A stretch of 64,000 nt of DNA from JBCCWF01 sp038520475 (GCA_038520475.1 JBCBLF010000001.1:1-64000); one strand, 5' to 3'. Shown: positions 18,269-27,881, counted from the first letter of the stretch. Made by a program: numbers and translations. Notes: a model not told the origin generated them from the sequence alone.

Positions 18269-19870
18269 CTAGACAACCACAAAATTTAGAGATGAGAGTG
18301 GAAAATCATGGAAAACCCGAACAGAATTATTGGTGCTAATGGATAGATCGGTAAATGACCGGCCAGACGTGCTGGGTCGTTCCCTAACGACGGCTCGGCT
18401 GAGGATGTCATCACCATCGACATAACCAAATTCAGCAGAAACCTGGATTCGATCGTCGGCCACCACAAAGTCATTGATCTGATCGATGCCACCACTGCTG
18501 GTATCAAATACAAAGATGTCGTTCCCCTCTCCACCAAACAGCTGATCGTTCCCAGTGCCGCCACTTAAACTGTCGCTACCGGCTCCGCCCCTTAGCTGAT
18601 CATTGCCTGCAAAACCATTGATCACGTCAGCAACAACGGTTCCTTGAACAACATCATTTCCTTGTGTCGTTAGTGGTAAAGACGTGCCCTGCGCCTGAAA
18701 TCCGTCAACAACATATCCGATATCGGCAAGGAGCGCTAAGTCGAGACGTGTGAGGTTTCGAATGCCTCCAGATCGCATGACTGGAAGCTGGTTTTCAAAT
18801 CTGACATCGCTTCGGAGGTGATCAAGATCGGCATCAAGGGGAACGGGAGTTCCTCCAGTTACAGCAAGCGTATTTGGACCATCAAATAATGCACCGCTTC
18901 CAATATCGTTGAAGACTTTAGCTGTACCAATGCCCAGCACATGGCCAATTTCGTGGAGGGTTGTGCTCAGAAAAGCCTCTTCCCAGAAAGACCCATCAGA
19001 ACGTAAAAATGCTGAAGGCCGGTAGGAAATATGCCCTGCCCAGGGTTCAAAGTTAGATGCAATGAGCCGCTTTTGAAAAACAGTCCCGGTTTCCGCTGCA
19101 AGACCCGCAATACCACCCCGCGCGACGGAATTATCAGGTATTCCAAAGGGCGGGTTCTGCGAGCCAACAAAAATGACGAGATCGTCAATCTCAGTGTCTA
19201 ACGCAATAGTCTGTCGAGCACCAGTTTCTGGATTGAGAATGTCAAATGGAACACCCGCCGGCACATTTGGAAATTCATCGAGAATATGATTTGTCCAAAG
19301 ATTGGCAGCCTTGTTTAAGACGGCCCGCCGCTCAGGTGTAAAGTATCCTCGGGTGTCAAAGCGATAGTCGAATTTAATGTTAAACGACCGATTAACGGTA
19401 AGGGGTTGAATCGGTTGACTGGCTGGGAGTGGGCGATTTGCATCTACCTTAAGTTGATAGGATGTGCGTCCTCTTTTGTGAAGCAGGCGAATGAAATACG
19501 TTCCACGCTTGAGGCGATCAAATTCAATCGATTCGTTTTGTCCCTTCCCTTGCCTAGATATTCCGATACGGCTGATTTTTTTGCGATTTGCTTTTCTGTC
19601 GGAATTGCGTAACGGTAAGGCACTTGCTTTTTTGGAATCTCTATTCCGTTTTCTCTTCTCCGACAACACAACAACATCAATGTTCGAATTTTTACTGAGA
19701 TCAGAAACGGATATATTCACACGTTTGCTACTCGTCAGCTTAAACCGATACACGTCGATTTTGTCCAGCGGATCAAGCGAGTTCTTAAACGTCCGACCTC
19801 GATTTCGAAACCTTCCCAAGTTTTTCGATTGCTCAATACGATTACCGACATCTCGTCTCATCACAGCCAT
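18269..19870 (-). CDS. RTX-type secreted zinc metalloprotease (leishmanolysin-like)
   Basis: This is a 533-residue protein. Residues ~30-145 form a basic PPC-like domain (prepeptidase C-terminal type, with RLKRGTYFIRL). The protease domain follows from ~160. It has the zinc site HEIGHVLGIG (306-315); the likely third ligand H351 in the DHLRSDV segment; and a following Met in LPVMRSG (M365) as Met-turn, which is the arrangement of leishmanolysin-related enzymes. Residues ~419-452 hold RTX nonapeptides (GGxGxDxL), and the C-terminal strand pattern ends in FVVV. The absence of a signal peptide together with RTX repeats predicts export by a type I secretion system. It probably degrades extracellular protein. 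No T1SS genes are in the window. Confidence 0.85.
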   Translation of the reverse strand: MAVMRRDVGNRIEQSKNLGRFRNRGRTFKNSLDPLDKIDVYRFKLTSSKRVNISVSDLSKNSNIDVVVLSEKRKRNRDSKKASALPLRNSDRKANRKKISRIGISRQGKGQNESIEFDRLKRGTYFIRLLHKRGRTSYQLKVDANRPLPASQPIQPLTVNRSFNIKFDYRFDTRGYFTPERRAVLNKAANLWTNHILDEFPNVPAGVPFDILNPETGARQTIALDTEIDDLVIFVGSQNPPFGIPDNSVARGGIAGLAAETGTVFQKRLIASNFEPWAGHISYRPSAFLRSDGSFWEEAFLSTTLHEIGHVLGIGTAKVFNDIGSGALFDGPNTLAVTGGTPVPLDADLDHLRSDVRFENQLPVMRSGGIRNLTRLDLALLADIGYVVDGFQAQGTSLPLTTQGNDVVQGTVVADVINGFAGNDQLRGGAGSDSLSGGTGNDQLFGGEGNDIFVFDTSSGGIDQINDFVVADDRIQVSAEFGYVDGDDILSRAVVRERPSTSGRSFTDLSISTNNSVRVFHDFPLSSLNFVVV

Positions 19871-20375
19871 CTACTCATTTATTAAGACCTACGTGTGCTC
19901 CGAGGAAAATCTCAGAATAAGCACATGCAAACTAAGTGATTACACTCAATATACGTAGTCTAGTTGTCTTCTATGCAGTAATTTCACTTAAGGCTGTAAT
20001 TTCATCGTTTTTTCAAAGTAGTTTCAAAGTGATGAAGTTTTCGCAGCAGCATATAGCCGCGCTACGTATAGAAATGAATACAAAAATGGTGTTGTGAAGC
20101 GTGGCTGGTCCACAACACTGTGCTTAATCGATTCGTACAGCTCTCTATGAGTCTTTGTGTTTCGAGCCAGACGATTTTGCTACGGTCAATGACCTCAACG
20201 GTTTTATTTCTGGATGTCGAGCCAAGAGATGTCGCGCTAGGCAGTGCTCTGAGTGGTTTTTAGAAATTCGCATTTCTATGGAGCGTGATAGGGTGCGAAT
20301 GATTTGCTACGATCGCCTCACTGGACAACTTTTCCGTCCCACATCCAACTCACATCCAGCTTGTTATCATCCACA
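19871..20375. other. Intergenic region between divergent genes
   Basis: This is the shared upstream region of the RTX protease and the ferredoxin gene. A plus-strand frame is open across part of it but runs into the ferredoxin gene in another frame and lacks protein-like composition. I see no clear promoter boxes or repeats. Confidence 0.5.
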
Positions 20376-20744
20376 ATGGCTTCTACGCATACTGTCCGCA
20401 TTTACAATCGTCAAAAAGAAACGTTCTACTCTGTGGATGTTCCTGAAGACCAATACATTCTTCACACTGCAGAAGATCAAGGTGTCGCGCTACCCTTCTC
20501 TTGCCGTAACGGGGCTTGTACAACATGCGCTGTACGAGTGAAATCTGGTGAGTTACATCAACCCGAGGCAATGGGGCTCTCTCCTGATCTTCGAGAACAA
20601 GGCTATGCCCTTCTTTGCGTGTGCTACCCTCGGTCTGATTTGATGGTAGAAACACAGGATGAGGACGAAGTCTACGAACTCCAATTTGGCCGCTACTTTG
20701 GGAAAGGCAAGGTTCGGGCTGGGCTACCTCTCGATGAAGATTGA
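20376..20744 (+). CDS. Plant-type [2Fe-2S] ferredoxin with C-terminal extension
   Basis: The protein has 122 residues from MASTHTVRIY. The iron-sulfur ligands are plain: CRNGACTTC gives C-x4-C-x2-C, with the fourth cysteine in the ALLCVCYPRSD segment, where a second nearby cysteine (CVC) is present. The core is the usual ~97 residues; a tail of about 25 residues (YELQFGRYFGKGK and on) extends beyond the standard photosynthetic ferredoxin. Extended ferredoxins of this kind exist in cyanobacteria and plastids beside the main PetF, with specialised electron acceptors. The gene stands alone; the next gene begins about 150 bases later. I am sure of the fold and cofactor, not of the partner. Confidence 0.88.
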   Translation: MASTHTVRIYNRQKETFYSVDVPEDQYILHTAEDQGVALPFSCRNGACTTCAVRVKSGELHQPEAMGLSPDLREQGYALLCVCYPRSDLMVETQDEDEVYELQFGRYFGKGKVRAGLPLDED

Positions 20745-20892
20745 TGGCTACCGTCGAGTTGTACATATCAGTGGGAAATCTAGGACTGATTGTTGGTTGA
20801 AACGGTAGCCCCTGAGATACGGCTATTGGTAATGTCCCAGGGCTGAAGCCTCGACCAATCAACAAAGGCGGGTGGGGTTGGATAGCTAAGCA

Positions 20893-21477
20893 ATGCAGGG
20901 ATTTGGATGGGTCTACAGTTCACGATTCAACGGTCTATGGGCGGAGATACGGATTCTCACCACATGGATCATTGGATTGAGCTATGTCTTCACATTGCTG
21001 GGGTGTCAAGCTCAACTTCCAGCTGGAACATCCGCCAAGGTGATGCGAGTGGTCAGCGGACAAACAATCGAAATTCCTGACCCAACTGGACAAACTGCCC
21101 TCAATCAATCCATCCGACTGATTGGCGTTACTGCTCCAGCACGAGGACAAGAACCCTGGAGCACCACTGCGAAACAGTATTTGGCCGATCAGCTTAATAA
21201 ACAAACCGTCTTGCTTGAGACTGATGCGCAGACAGTCGATGCTTACGATCGCCATCTCGCTTATGTCTGGAAAGATGGGGTATTGCTAAACGAAACGTTG
21301 GCTGAAGAGGGATTAGTGATGGTGACGGTGCGATCGCCTAATTTGAAATATGAACAGCGCCTGCTTCATGCTCAGCAAACAGCCCGCATTCTCGGACGCG
21401 GTATCTGGAACCCAGATCATCCCATGCGACTGACACCGAGTGAGTTTCGCCAACAACACGAATCTGAGGTCCCTTAG
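20893..21477 (+). CDS. Staphylococcal-nuclease-like lipoprotein, catalytic residues altered
   Basis: The protein has 194 residues. A hydrophobic segment (about 23-37) ends in the lipobox-like TLLGC, predicting a lipoprotein. The rest follows the SNase/OB fold: VMRVVSGQTIEI, IRLIGVTAPA, then AYDRHLAYVW. In active thermonucleases the corresponding positions read DGDT and GIDAPE. Here the first Asp is Ser, the second Asp is Thr and the Glu is Ala, while the two Arg positions are kept. It is therefore probably not a working nuclease but a nucleic-acid-binding or structural relative. It is 48 bases upstream of suhB in the same direction, so co-transcription is likely. Confidence 0.75.
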   Translation: MQGFGWVYSSRFNGLWAEIRILTTWIIGLSYVFTLLGCQAQLPAGTSAKVMRVVSGQTIEIPDPTGQTALNQSIRLIGVTAPARGQEPWSTTAKQYLADQLNKQTVLLETDAQTVDAYDRHLAYVWKDGVLLNETLAEEGLVMVTVRSPNLKYEQRLLHAQQTARILGRGIWNPDHPMRLTPSEFRQQHESEVP

Positions 21478-21525
21478 CCTATAATCAGCCTGGACATCTT
21501 CGGCCTGACACATCCATACATCCTC

Positions 21526-22374
21526 ATGACCCAATCCTCAGTGACTCCGCCTTCAGACCAACAGTTGCTTACCTTTCTTGATATCGCAACAGAAGCTGCC
21601 CTTGCTGCAGGCGCAGTCTTAAGGGATTACGTCGGTAACATTGATGACAAGATTTACCAGAAAGGCCGCCCTGGAGATTTGGTCACCGCTGCTGACAAAG
21701 ATGCTGAGAAGACCGTATTAGAGGTCCTTCAGCGCCATGTGCCTGACCACGATATTCTGGCGGAGGAATCTGGAGAGCTAGGCGATCGCACCAGTGACTT
21801 CCGGTGGGCGATTGATCCGCTAGATGGCACAACGAACTATGCCCATCAATATCCTTTCTATGCCGTCTCTATTGGATTGCTCTACCAAGGAATACCGTGG
21901 CTCGGCGTCATCTATGACCCATCCCATGACGACTTGTTTCGTGCAGCAAAAGGACTCGGAGCAACCTGCAACCGCCGCCCGATTCACGTCTCTCAAACCG
22001 AGGAGTTGGCAAAAAGTTTACTCGTCACTGGATTTGCCTACGATCGCCGCGAAACCTCAGACAACAACTATGCAGAATTTTGTCATCTAACTCACAAAAC
22101 CCGAGGCGTACGGCGAGGCGGTGCAGCTTCCATTGATTTAGCCTACGTCGCCTGTGGTCGACTAGATGGATATTGGGAGCGGGGGCTCTCTCCCTGGGAT
22201 CTCGCCGCTGGAGTTGTATTGGTAGAAGAAGCGGGAGGGCGAGTGACCGCCTATGATCAACATCCATTTGAGATTGAGACTGGGCGGATTTTGGCAACCA
22301 ACGGCACGATTCATCAAGAGCTGAGTAATGTGCTAGTGACGATTGAGCCGTTAGCAGAATTTCGTGTCGACTAG
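21526..22374 (+). CDS. suhB: Inositol monophosphatase family protein
   Basis: The protein has 282 residues, the normal length. All metal-site motifs are present: EESGE (Glu ligand), DPLDGTTNYAH, and WDLAAGVVLVEEAGG near the C terminus. The enzyme dephosphorylates inositol-1-phosphate or related sugar phosphates with Mg2+. In cyanobacteria paralogues may act on histidinol phosphate or fructose bisphosphate-like substrates, so the exact substrate is open. It starts at an ATG preceded by the SNase-like gene and is followed by almost 500 gene-free bases containing a repeat element. Confidence 0.9.
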   Translation: MTQSSVTPPSDQQLLTFLDIATEAALAAGAVLRDYVGNIDDKIYQKGRPGDLVTAADKDAEKTVLEVLQRHVPDHDILAEESGELGDRTSDFRWAIDPLDGTTNYAHQYPFYAVSIGLLYQGIPWLGVIYDPSHDDLFRAAKGLGATCNRRPIHVSQTEELAKSLLVTGFAYDRRETSDNNYAEFCHLTHKTRGVRRGGAASIDLAYVACGRLDGYWERGLSPWDLAAGVVLVEEAGGRVTAYDQHPFEIETGRILATNGTIHQELSNVLVTIEPLAEFRVD

Positions 22375-22856
22375 ATCATGCGACTCATGCGCTCTGCAAG
22401 GTTCAAAGCAAAGGCTTTTTGAGTTCCATTCACACGGGATATCCATTAGCTACCCAGATTGGTTACATACGCACGTCAAGGGACAACAGGTTGAGAATCT
22501 ATCGTCGACAGGCCATGACAGAGACATGACGTAGTAACGATAAGGCATAGCAGAGTTTGCGAAGAAATGGGGTGGGCACGCGTGACGCGCGCCCACCCCA
22601 TTTCTTGGCTATGAATTTGAGACGCTTGCCAAGCCATGACAACGATCTGTTATTCCATCATTGTGGGCATCCTAAGAAGATAGGCAACGCGATGTGCTGT
22701 CGGGTTTTGCTATAAGAGATATGGGGACGATTACTGGCGAAAAGATGGGCGATCGCCATCGACTACTGCACAGAGAGGCTACACAAATTAATCGGATCAG
22801 GCCTAGAAGACGCAGTAAACTAAAGTGTGCTCAGTTGCAAGCAATGGATTACAAGC
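22375..22856. other. Gene-free stretch with a family B repeat
   Basis: No convincing frame is present. The centre holds the hairpin and constant block listed separately. The final 100 bases should contain the promoter of the DnaJ-TPR gene, but no consensus boxes stand out. Confidence 0.5.
22562..22632. repeat. Family B element
   Basis: A 16-bp perfect stem (22562-22577 with 22591-22606) continues through one A-C mismatch into CGCG/CGCG with apex TGA. Four bases after it comes the constant block 22611-22632, nearly identical to 31831-31852 and to the inverted copy at 18071. Confidence 0.8.
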
Positions 22857-23768
22857 ATGGCTTTGAAGATTGATAGAGGCTTGTTCACGTCTGATTTTGT
22901 TGATCATCACGCCATACTTGGCATTGCGATGGGTGCTGATGCAAAAGCGATTCGCAAGCGCTATCTCAAGATTGCTAGACAACTGCATCCAGACAATTCT
23001 GCTGCAAAAAACGAAGGTGAGAAGCAGCTGGCCCAGGAGCTCTTATCAAAGTTAGTTAACCCAGCCTACGAAAAGCTCTCCCAGATAGCTGAGCAAAAGG
23101 AATATGCTTTGTTACTGGAGCTTAAGGGTAGAGAACTTAATCAACAGCAGGAAACGGTTCTCATTACTAGTAAGTATGCCCAGAAGATTGCTGCATCATC
23201 TAATATTGAGCAAACATATCATGAGATTATCGACGGGCTGGCAACCCAGCAATATGAGTCACTAAGTGAAAGCCTCGATCTGATTGGGCACATCAGTGAA
23301 GTCAACATGGTCTACCTGATGCGTCAGAACGGACCAGGCATTCCTAAACCTCCACCTAAGGCAACACCTGGTCGGGCTCCTGTCACTAAACCTCCTGAAG
23401 ACAAACCTGAGAACAAAGGCCCTGATCTGCTTGAAAGAGCCATGATTCGGGCTGAGCGATTTGAGATCAACGGCGAATTCCCAAAAGCTATTCAAGAGCT
23501 CCGTGATGCCATTCAACTCAACCCACGACACGACAAGGTTAGCGACTGTCATCGTCGACTCGGCAATATTTACCTCAAGTCAAAGCAAATGACGATGGCA
23601 AAAATTCACTTTAGAAAAGCGCTAGAGTTAAATCCCAATGATGAAGTGGCTCAAGCTGGGATGAAGCGCCTTGAACCCAAAGGCCCAGGCACGACGTCAA
23701 ATAAAGGTAAAACCAACGGTGCTAAAGGCGGATTCTTAAGTGGAATCTTTGGCAAAAAGAAAAAGTAG
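22857..23768 (+). CDS. DnaJ-domain protein with C-terminal TPRs
   Basis: The protein has 303 residues from MALKIDRGL. A J domain occupies residues ~12-80 and keeps the HPD motif (QLHPDNS), so it should stimulate an Hsp70. A helical region and a Pro-rich linker (~165-190) follow, then about two TPR units (~200-275), and a very basic C-terminal tail ending in GKKKK. This J-linker-TPR design is common in cyanobacteria, where such proteins recruit DnaK to particular clients. No chaperone partner gene is adjacent. An upstream ATG at 22827 is in frame but gives a poorer N terminus. Confidence 0.85.
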   Translation: MALKIDRGLFTSDFVDHHAILGIAMGADAKAIRKRYLKIARQLHPDNSAAKNEGEKQLAQELLSKLVNPAYEKLSQIAEQKEYALLLELKGRELNQQQETVLITSKYAQKIAASSNIEQTYHEIIDGLATQQYESLSESLDLIGHISEVNMVYLMRQNGPGIPKPPPKATPGRAPVTKPPEDKPENKGPDLLERAMIRAERFEINGEFPKAIQELRDAIQLNPRHDKVSDCHRRLGNIYLKSKQMTMAKIHFRKALELNPNDEVAQAGMKRLEPKGPGTTSNKGKTNGAKGGFLSGIFGKKKK

Positions 23769-23932
23769 CGTGTCTTGCCGCTATCTTTGGATCAGTGTGA
23801 CTGCACTCTAGATTTTTGTGAGGATTTCGTCTGATTGCACGGTAGAATCCAACCACAGAGTTCGATTGCGGTCAGATTTTCCTGAAAATGCTGGCTGCCA
23901 AATAGGAGTCGGTTAGTGTAGGTAAGATACTG

Positions 23933-25189
23933 ATGATATATCAACCCCCAGCTGGGTCACGGGATTTATTTCCTATTGATGTTGCCCAGAAACAGTGGAT
24001 TGAAGAGCGGCTACAAACTATATTTCAACGTTGGGGGTATCACCGCATCATTACATCGACGCTAGAGCGACTAGACACGTTGATGGCAGGTGGGGCTATC
24101 GACCGATCAACAGTGATTCATCTCCAGGACGCTGACAATGAAATGGTAGGGCTTCGCCCCGAGTTGACGGCATCCATTGCCCGAGCCGCCGCCATGTGGA
24201 TGAGCGAATCGAGCTTGCCCCAGCGCTTTTATTACACAACTAACGTGTTTCGTCGGCCAACAAAGCGAAATCATGAGCGCCAGCATGAATTTTATCAGGC
24301 AGGTGTTGAGCTGCTAGGAAGTGGTGGACTTGTCACCGATGCAGAAGTGGTGATGCTAGTCATTGACTGTTTGTGTGCCCTTGAACTGGAGCAGTGTCAT
24401 TTAGTGCTAGGAGAAGCGGATCTGACGCGATCGCTTCTATCGACATTTCCAGAACAATGGCGCGATCGCATTCGATTGGCGATCGCCCAGCTTGACCGCA
24501 TTACTTTGGAAACCTTACCTATTGACCCAGAGCTATGTAAGCGGGCCCTTTGGCTACTCGATTTGCGAGGAAAACCGGCAGATGTCTTGCAAAAGCTGTG
24601 TTCAATTGAGCTTGATGATACGCAACGAACAATCGTCACGAATCTAAAGTCATTCATTGATCTGCTGGAAGGATATGTGGCGCTCCAGTCTGCTCCTGTG
24701 ATTCAGTCTGTCGTGCTCGACTTAAGCTTGGTACAAACCTTCGACTATTACACAGGGATTGTGTTTGATGTAATTGCATCGACCCCTCAAGGCCAACGAA
24801 CCCTTGGAAGGGGAGGACGGTATGACCAACTCCTTGGCTTGTATCTCCCTGATGATGTTGATTATCCAGGTATTGGATTTAGCCTCAGCATTGAAGAACT
24901 CCATCAGGCCCTGCTGCCGATTGGTCACCTTCCCAAAACCCCTCCAATCAGCGATTGGTTAATTGTGCCAGCCACACCACAGGCACTGTCAGCCGTTTTT
25001 GCATATGCTCGTCGCCTACGCGCGTCTCAGCCATCCTTGCAGGTCGAGCTGTATCCAGACGACGTCATCACACCCGAGCAAGTCCGCCACTACGCGACCC
25101 ATCGCAACATCAAGGCGATCGCCTGGGTTCAAACCGATGGAAGCGTGTCAACCGAAGCAATCAACCCGCATCATTCAGTTGATCACTAA
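23933..25189 (+). CDS. hisZ: ATP phosphoribosyltransferase regulatory subunit HisZ
   Basis: The protein has 418 residues. It begins with the class II synthetase-like segment PPAGSRDLFP and carries LRPELTASIARAAA, RRPTKRNHERQHEFYQAG (motif 2-like) and TFDYYTGIVFDV, followed by LGRGGRYDQLL. This is the HisS-related but tRNA-inactive subunit that pairs with short-form HisG in the first step of histidine synthesis. The C-terminal anticodon-binding domain of true HisRS is short or absent, supporting HisZ over HisS. hisG is not adjacent; hisF lies 33 kb away on the other strand, so histidine genes are scattered as usual in cyanobacteria. Confidence 0.92.
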   Translation: MIYQPPAGSRDLFPIDVAQKQWIEERLQTIFQRWGYHRIITSTLERLDTLMAGGAIDRSTVIHLQDADNEMVGLRPELTASIARAAAMWMSESSLPQRFYYTTNVFRRPTKRNHERQHEFYQAGVELLGSGGLVTDAEVVMLVIDCLCALELEQCHLVLGEADLTRSLLSTFPEQWRDRIRLAIAQLDRITLETLPIDPELCKRALWLLDLRGKPADVLQKLCSIELDDTQRTIVTNLKSFIDLLEGYVALQSAPVIQSVVLDLSLVQTFDYYTGIVFDVIASTPQGQRTLGRGGRYDQLLGLYLPDDVDYPGIGFSLSIEELHQALLPIGHLPKTPPISDWLIVPATPQALSAVFAYARRLRASQPSLQVELYPDDVITPEQVRHYATHRNIKAIAWVQTDGSVSTEAINPHHSVDH

Positions 25190-25226
25190 TCCGGATGGCC
25201 CTTAATTACACAACTGGGGAATTTAT

Positions 25227-25257
25227 TTTGAAAGCGCTGCTAGGCAACGCTTTCAAA
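25227..25257. terminator. Hairpin between convergent genes
   Basis: Arms TTTGAAAGCG and CGCTTTCAAA are perfect, with an 11-base loop. It lies between hisZ and the sugar transferase, which converge. T tracts are weak, so a terminator role is only probable. The adjoining AAACGATAGCTTT also occurs at 48417. Confidence 0.45.
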
Positions 25258-25375
25258 CGATAGCTTTGGCTACTCACGATAGAACATCGTTTCTCCAAGA
25301 GTGCCAGTAGATGAGGTTTTCCCCTCGCGTGCAGGAAACTCTTGCCTGTTGACGTTCTTGAGCACTTGACGTGAG

Positions 25376-26071
25376 CTAGTACGCGCCTTCGCGCTTAACC
25401 ACAACCCAAATTGTCTTCAAAATCAGGGAGATGTCGTAAAACAACGACCACTTTTGCTGATAGGCCAAGTCCATCAGCACAATGTCTTCAAAGTCTTCAA
25501 CGTCTGAACGTCCGTTGGCTTGCCATTCACCAGTGATCCCGGGCTTGACGCACAGACGCTTCCAGTGATGATCTTGATATTGCTTAACTTCATCTAGGGT
25601 GGGAGGGCGAGTTCCAACCAAACTCATGTCTCCCTTCAAGACATTCCAAAATTGAGGAAGCTCGTCAAGACTCGTGCGTCGTAAGAACCGACCTACAGGT
25701 GTAACGCGAGGGTCATTCTTTTGTTTGAAAACCAGCCCTTTTGCTTGGTTTTGCACCGTGTGCTGTATCTTATCAGCACCGATAACCATGGAGCGAAATT
25801 TCCACATCACAAAGAGGCGACCATTCAAGCCACACCGAACTTGTCGATAGAACAATGGGCCAGGACTATACAGGATGTTAGCGATCGCCACGCCAATGGC
25901 AACAGGCAACAACAGAACGAGCCCTACACATGCTCCAAGAATGTCAATAAATCGCTTAAATATACAACCCGCTGATGGATGAATATCCATTAGCTGCTGC
26001 ACAAATGACTCCTTATCTCCAGAAGAATCTGGTGGATAAGCGGACCTAGCCGAACCTGAAACAGTAACCAT
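25376..26071 (-). CDS. Bacterial sugar transferase (undecaprenyl-phosphate sugar phosphotransferase)
   Basis: The protein has 231 residues. One hydrophobic hairpin (about 40-65) follows FKRFIDILGA, and then come the family motifs KFRSMV, RRTSLDELPQFWNVLKGDMSLVG (split here for length: DELPQ and GDMSLVGTRPP), KPGITGEWQ and a C-terminal amphipathic segment. This is the catalytic core shared by WcaJ/RfbP-type enzymes that load the first sugar phosphate onto undecaprenyl phosphate for exopolysaccharide or O-antigen. The large N-terminal membrane domain of WcaJ is absent, as in the short enzymes. No other polysaccharide gene is near, so the product polymer is unknown. Confidence 0.9.
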   Translation of the reverse strand: MVTVSGSARSAYPPDSSGDKESFVQQLMDIHPSAGCIFKRFIDILGACVGLVLLLPVAIGVAIANILYSPGPLFYRQVRCGLNGRLFVMWKFRSMVIGADKIQHTVQNQAKGLVFKQKNDPRVTPVGRFLRRTSLDELPQFWNVLKGDMSLVGTRPPTLDEVKQYQDHHWKRLCVKPGITGEWQANGRSDVEDFEDIVLMDLAYQQKWSLFYDISLILKTIWVVVKREGAY

Positions 26072-26719
26072 AGCTACCCCAATGAATTACTGCGAACGCG
26101 AACTGTATGAATATGAAGTAATGATGAGCTTCGCTTTCCCACTATGGAAAACTGCTCGCTAAAGCAATGACCAGTAACTTTAGGGCGTTAGTACGAGCAC
26201 GCATGACGCACGGTGCCCCTTTAATTAAGCTGGCAATACTGATGAGGGAATCCTAGAAACGATAGATCGAGGACTCCTAGATTAAATTGCGACCACAGGT
26301 TACTTCGATAGAAAGCACCGTGTCGCAGCACAAATATCGAGGCAGTAGCAAGAACACACAAAGCCGATATATAGGCTCACCGCAACTATATGCATGGTTC
26401 AACGTCAGAGAAAAGGATGGGATGGCGGGTTCTCAGAATCTTCTTGTGAATTTAGAGAAGTATGAAGTTCAGATAAAGCAATGTCAGAGACGTCACGGGC
26501 GATCGCCTAGCATTAACCAGACGCTAGAAACTTACGCAGTGCCAATCGCGATGACCATTTAGTACAAACATTAACTTCAACAACAGCTGATCTTAAAGCC
26601 GACTCAAACGTCTTCATATCCGGTACTCTCAGTATGGGTTGAATCTGCTCATGTGCGATCGCCCATTCACCGGATCTGGATCAGTCGTTGAAAGAGTCAT
26701 TGGAGAGAATACGCCGTCC
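26072..26719. other. Gene-poor stretch with one doubtful small frame
   Basis: A TTG-started frame of 91 codons (26287-26562, plus strand) is open and ends with an RRHGRSPS segment, but it has no ribosome-binding site and atypical composition. I consider it unproven. Otherwise nothing is seen. Confidence 0.4.
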
Positions 26720-27511
26720 ATGTTAGAGCTATATCAGTTCGAGATGTCTCATTACGCGGAAAAGATCCGCCTGATTTTGGACTACAAAGGATTAGACTAT
26801 CGAAAAATCGAGGTTACCCCAGGAGTGGGACAATTAGATGTTTATCAATTGTCAGGTCAGCGTCAGGTTCCTGTCTTAAAAGATGAATCGAATGTCATTG
26901 CCGATTCGACAGCGATCGCCTTCTATCTCGACAAGGCTTACCCCGATCGTCCCATTATTCCAACGGATGCCAAACAGCGTGGATTGTGCTTAATGATGGA
27001 AGAATGGGCTGACGAGTCTATTGGGCTCAACGGTCGTAAAGTCATGATTAGTGCATTCGGCAAAAACCCAGATTTTCGAACAGCTGCACTGCCAGCCCAA
27101 ACCCCTGATTTCCTCAAGAACTTAGTAGGGACAGTTCCCAGTGAAGCGTTTGATTTTCTAGGCATGGGAGTTGGACTCGGGCCAGATACAATTAGAGCGG
27201 CACAAACAGCACTTGAACAGGACCTGGAAGCACTTAATCTGTTGTTGCTTGAAAGCCCTTACTTGCTGGGTGATACACCCACCCTTGCAGATTTTGCAGT
27301 TGCGGGTTTGATGATGTACCTCAAGTTCCCAGGTGGAAATTATCTTGATATTCCCCAGGGGCTTAAAGGAAAGGGCGTTCCTGGGCTAGCTGACAACCCG
27401 GAGTTTTTTAGAGTGTTTGAATGGCGCGATCGCCTCTATGCTGACTATCGTAAGCTGAGCACTCAATCGTCCTCCGGCGACTCATCGCCAACGCCGATTC
27501 AAATCGACTAA
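26720..27511 (+). CDS. Glutathione S-transferase family protein
   Basis: The protein has 263 residues from MLELYQFEMS. The thioredoxin-fold N-terminal domain has SHYAEKIRLIL, a cis-Pro in the QRQVPVL segment, and the DSTAIAFYLDKAYP glutathione-binding motif. The all-helical C-terminal domain has the N-capping region LLGDTPTLADFAV. It is longer than standard GSTs because of an insert around residues 110-160. The likely role is detoxification or peroxide handling with glutathione. The chosen ATG has a GGAGAGA about a dozen bases upstream; an in-frame TTG lies 81 bases earlier. A YciI-like gene starts 23 bases after it and is probably co-transcribed. Confidence 0.88.
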   Translation: MLELYQFEMSHYAEKIRLILDYKGLDYRKIEVTPGVGQLDVYQLSGQRQVPVLKDESNVIADSTAIAFYLDKAYPDRPIIPTDAKQRGLCLMMEEWADESIGLNGRKVMISAFGKNPDFRTAALPAQTPDFLKNLVGTVPSEAFDFLGMGVGLGPDTIRAAQTALEQDLEALNLLLLESPYLLGDTPTLADFAVAGLMMYLKFPGGNYLDIPQGLKGKGVPGLADNPEFFRVFEWRDRLYADYRKLSTQSSSGDSSPTPIQID

Positions 27512-27534
27512 CGTCACGACACAAGGTTAGCGCT

Positions 27535-27804
27535 ATGCCGAAGTATGTTGCCTGGGGCGGGTATTGCGAAAATGTTTTAGAGAAACGCGCTCCGTACCGA
27601 GAGGACCATCTAGCAGGTCTCAACGATCAGAAGGCGTCTGGTGTGTTGATCACAATCGGCCCTACTCAGGATCTATCGATGTTTTTTGCAATCTATGATG
27701 CTGAGAGCGAAGACGCTGTGAAGGCCCTCATCGAAGGTGATCCCTATTGGAAAAACAGTATCTGGACCGATTACACCATCAAAGAATGGATTCAAGCCCT
27801 TTGA
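27535..27804 (+). CDS. YciI-like family protein
   Basis: The protein has 89 residues, the usual length of YciI-related proteins. It shows the ferredoxin-like alpha/beta pattern with the AYREDHLAGL-like segment (here PYREDHLAGLN), containing the conserved His, and the GDPYWKNSIW segment. The family folds like muconolactone isomerases and probably performs small-molecule isomerase or hydrolase chemistry; most members are uncharacterised. Its close spacing to the GST gene suggests a joint role in handling reactive metabolites (inference). Two strong hairpins follow. Confidence 0.85.
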   Translation: MPKYVAWGGYCENVLEKRAPYREDHLAGLNDQKASGVLITIGPTQDLSMFFAIYDAESEDAVKALIEGDPYWKNSIWTDYTIKEWIQAL

Positions 27805-27819
27805 TCATGCAATAGCTAT

Positions 27820-27866
27820 TGACCTCAAGCATTTTTTGCACTGAGTGCAAAAAATGCTTGAGGTCA
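27820..27866. repeat. Perfect 47-nt palindrome between convergent genes
   Basis: Twenty-three bases on each side of one central G (27843) are exact complements, running from TGACCTCAAGC to GCTTGAGGTCA. The stem contains T6/A6 runs, so it could terminate transcription from both sides. Confidence 0.9.
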
Positions 27867-27881
27867 TCACTAAACTGACTT

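Noticed and set aside
20155..20541. A 128-codon plus-strand frame overlapping the ferredoxin gene
   Set aside because: It runs in another frame through a certain ferredoxin gene and has no family-like sequence.
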